A DNA stretch of 64,000 nucleotides, from the NCBI GenBank assembly GCA_023053575.1, contig JAKZAP010000021.1, forward strand, positions 9,858,212 through 9,922,211, given 5' to 3'. The position numbers and the translations under genes are program-made. This DNA comes from Branchinecta lynchi (Eukaryota > Arthropoda > Branchiopoda > Anostraca > Branchinectidae). Position 1 is the first letter of the stretch; the number at the start of each line of letters is the position of its first letter. A model generated the notes under the pieces. It made no database searches. It was not told the DNA's origin and saw nothing but the letters and a program-made list of their open reading frames with translations. Shown piece after piece: positions 62,880 through 64,000 of the stretch.

Positions 62880-62952
62880 CTAAATGCAAGAATGTTTTTA
62901 TTACCGACCATAAAGACAGAAATATCGAAAGCGGAGTGTTAGGTTTGGGTAC

Positions 62953-63024
62953 CTTCTTTGATCCGAATGTTCCAGAATTTGATCTTCTTTGATCCAGACT
63001 TCACCTTCGAGATATCTGGCGCTT
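62953..63024 (-). CDS. candidate upstream ERCC6 exon (72 nt), uncertain
   Basis: On the minus strand a pyrimidine-rich stretch ends in ATGCAG, followed by 72 nt that stay open in the frame reading ...ARYLEGEVWIKEDQ..., ending AGAAG before GTACCC. The exon would leave two bases, exactly the phase required by the next exon at 62691-62879, and the product would continue into a charged, coiled-coil-like stretch as expected for the CSB N-terminus. Against it: the donor GTACCC is weak and I cannot show residue-level similarity to known CSB. Another frame through the same DNA (KSGSKKIKFWNIR) is also open but ends in the wrong phase. Confidence 0.35.
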
Positions 63025-63059
63025 CTGCATAGTCAAAAGTTACCTTAAATTGCCTTAAG

Positions 63060-63400
63060 TCGCACTTGCCAGCGAAAGGTAATTCTGTCGCGCGCTGGCT
63101 GAGTGATGGATGGAGAGGGCCGCATCTTGGGAATCCCATGCAGTTTTCCAAGGCTTCCGAGTCCAGTCTTTGTCAACCGATGACTTGAAGGCCTCCACAC
63201 TATCTGCCATGAGAGTGTTTTGACTGAGGGAATTCCATAGCGGTACCACTCGATTAGTAAGTAAGTAAGTAAGTAATTTATTTATGACCCGCCATTTTGA
63301 AAAGGCGGAGTAAATGAAGAAAATAAATAAAACAGATAAACACGCAGAAAAAGACACTTAATTTTCAATCTTCGGTCAGGAAGCAGTGGACGACGTCGTG
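63060..63400 (-). pseudogene. non-LTR C-terminal fragment and (TTAC)n-tailed 3' end
   Basis: Minus strand: RVVPLWNSLSQNTLMADSVE AFKSSVDKDW is the usual end of many non-LTR proteins. Directly upstream of it on this strand lies the 3' end CAAAATGGCGGGTCATAAAT AAATTACTTACTTAC of the family seen at 14580 and 53335, so two retroposon pieces abut. Confidence 0.7.
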
Positions 63401-63642
63401 CGCTGGTTAGGCCCTGTTGTCCATGATTTTTGAAAAAAATTGGTTTCGCTTCTTGGCTGTAGCTCTCTTCCCGAAAAACTTCTTACTGTTACATTAACGT
63501 CATGATGATTCATCTGCTATGACTCGTTTAATTGTTGGCTCTTCGCAAAACAACACTTCAAAGGGTCATAACAGAAGTTTCGTCTCGAAACACTTAAAAG
63601 GCTCATGCTAGATATTAAAGGTTAGTTAAATATAGTTAAATA

Positions 63643-63955
63643 TTCTTTGAGCCCAAGCTGACTTCGAAACATATATTCAAACAATATTTACAACGGATAT
63701 ACGTCGGCTACGATTCTTCTTCAGCATGTCTGGACTGTGAAAAATCCGTTTTTCGTAGATAAATATTCTTTGAGCCCAAGCTGACTTTGAAACATATATT
63801 CAAACAATGTTTACAACGGATATACGTCAGCTACGATTCTTCTTCAGCATGTCTGGGCTGTGAAAAATCCGTACTTCGTAGATAAATATTCTTTGAGCCC
63901 AAGCTGACTTTGAAACATAGATTCAAACACTGTTTACAACGGATATATTAAAGGT
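63643..63955. repeat. 123-bp tandem repeat, about 2.5 copies
   Basis: Unit starts TTCTTTGAGCCCAAGCTGAC at 63643, 63766 and 63889. Copies share TACAACGGATATACGTC and TTCTTCTTCAGCATGTCTGG. The third copy is cut short. Confidence 0.95.
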
Positions 63956-64000
63956 TAACTTCAGACATCGAGGTTGATTCGGAAAATAACAACGAGACGG

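Noticed and set aside
62939..63151. Minus-strand frame reading KVKSGSKKIKFWNIRIKEG
   Set aside because: Its phase at the only nearby donor does not fit the next exon; the alternative frame at 62953-63024 does, so that one is listed as a weak candidate.

Overview
This window is nuclear DNA of an invertebrate-type animal; the sequence does not fix the phylum. Spliced coding exons with GT/AG borders, animal-type transposons (non-LTR elements, a Ty3/gypsy element, a Penelope-like fragment, tRNA-derived SINEs, many MITEs) and a seven-transmembrane receptor gene support this. There is no bacterial-style gene packing.

One large gene dominates. An ERCC6 (Cockayne syndrome B, CSB) orthologue runs on the minus strand from about 62.9 kb down to its stop codon at 385-387. 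I place 14 exons (about 3.14 kb of CDS, roughly 1,046 residues), plus one weaker candidate exon at 62,953-63,024; the 5' end lies beyond the window. All 13 exon junctions are phase-consistent. The exons carry, in order, an N-terminal MTPFGT patch, an acidic linker, all SNF2 helicase motifs ([21 protein letters not shown], the [10 protein letters not shown] block, [11 protein letters not shown]), a basic nuclear region, the conserved VPTWTG block and the C-terminal winged-helix domain. No frameshift or stop is seen in these exons, so the gene looks functional. A single-exon class A-like GPCR gene lies on the plus strand inside the intron between 10.5 and 17.9 kb.

The rest is intron filled with mobile and repeated DNA. 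From low to high coordinate: decayed tandem copies of the last coding segment (1-300); a TIR element (2.46-2.76 kb); non-LTR fragments (6.4-7.8 kb); fold-back elements (9.9 and 16.3 kb); a complete solo LTR (16.95-17.50 kb); a MITE with an internal 20-bp array (19.4-19.8 kb); a 908-bp tandem duplication (20.0-21.8 kb); a 3'-truncated Ty3/gypsy element (about 26.9-30.1 kb) with its 5' LTR; two tandem hairpin-led, inverted-end elements with internal repeats (30.4-37.4 kb); an internally deleted non-LTR element (38.7-42.05 kb); a minisatellite with a period near 435 bp (45.3-47.55 kb); a 130-bp repeat that copies an ERCC6 exon end with its splice donor (about 49.7-50.3 kb); a Penelope-like C-terminus (54 kb); and a reverse-transcriptase relic interrupted by a SINE (58.9-61.25 kb). 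One MITE family with 3-bp target duplications occurs four times (24.1, 49.75, 58.35, 62.3 kb).

ERCC6 would act in transcription-coupled nucleotide excision repair and chromatin remodelling; the GPCR is an unrelated nested gene. The mobile elements bear on the host gene only as intron filler and possible splice or structure modifiers.
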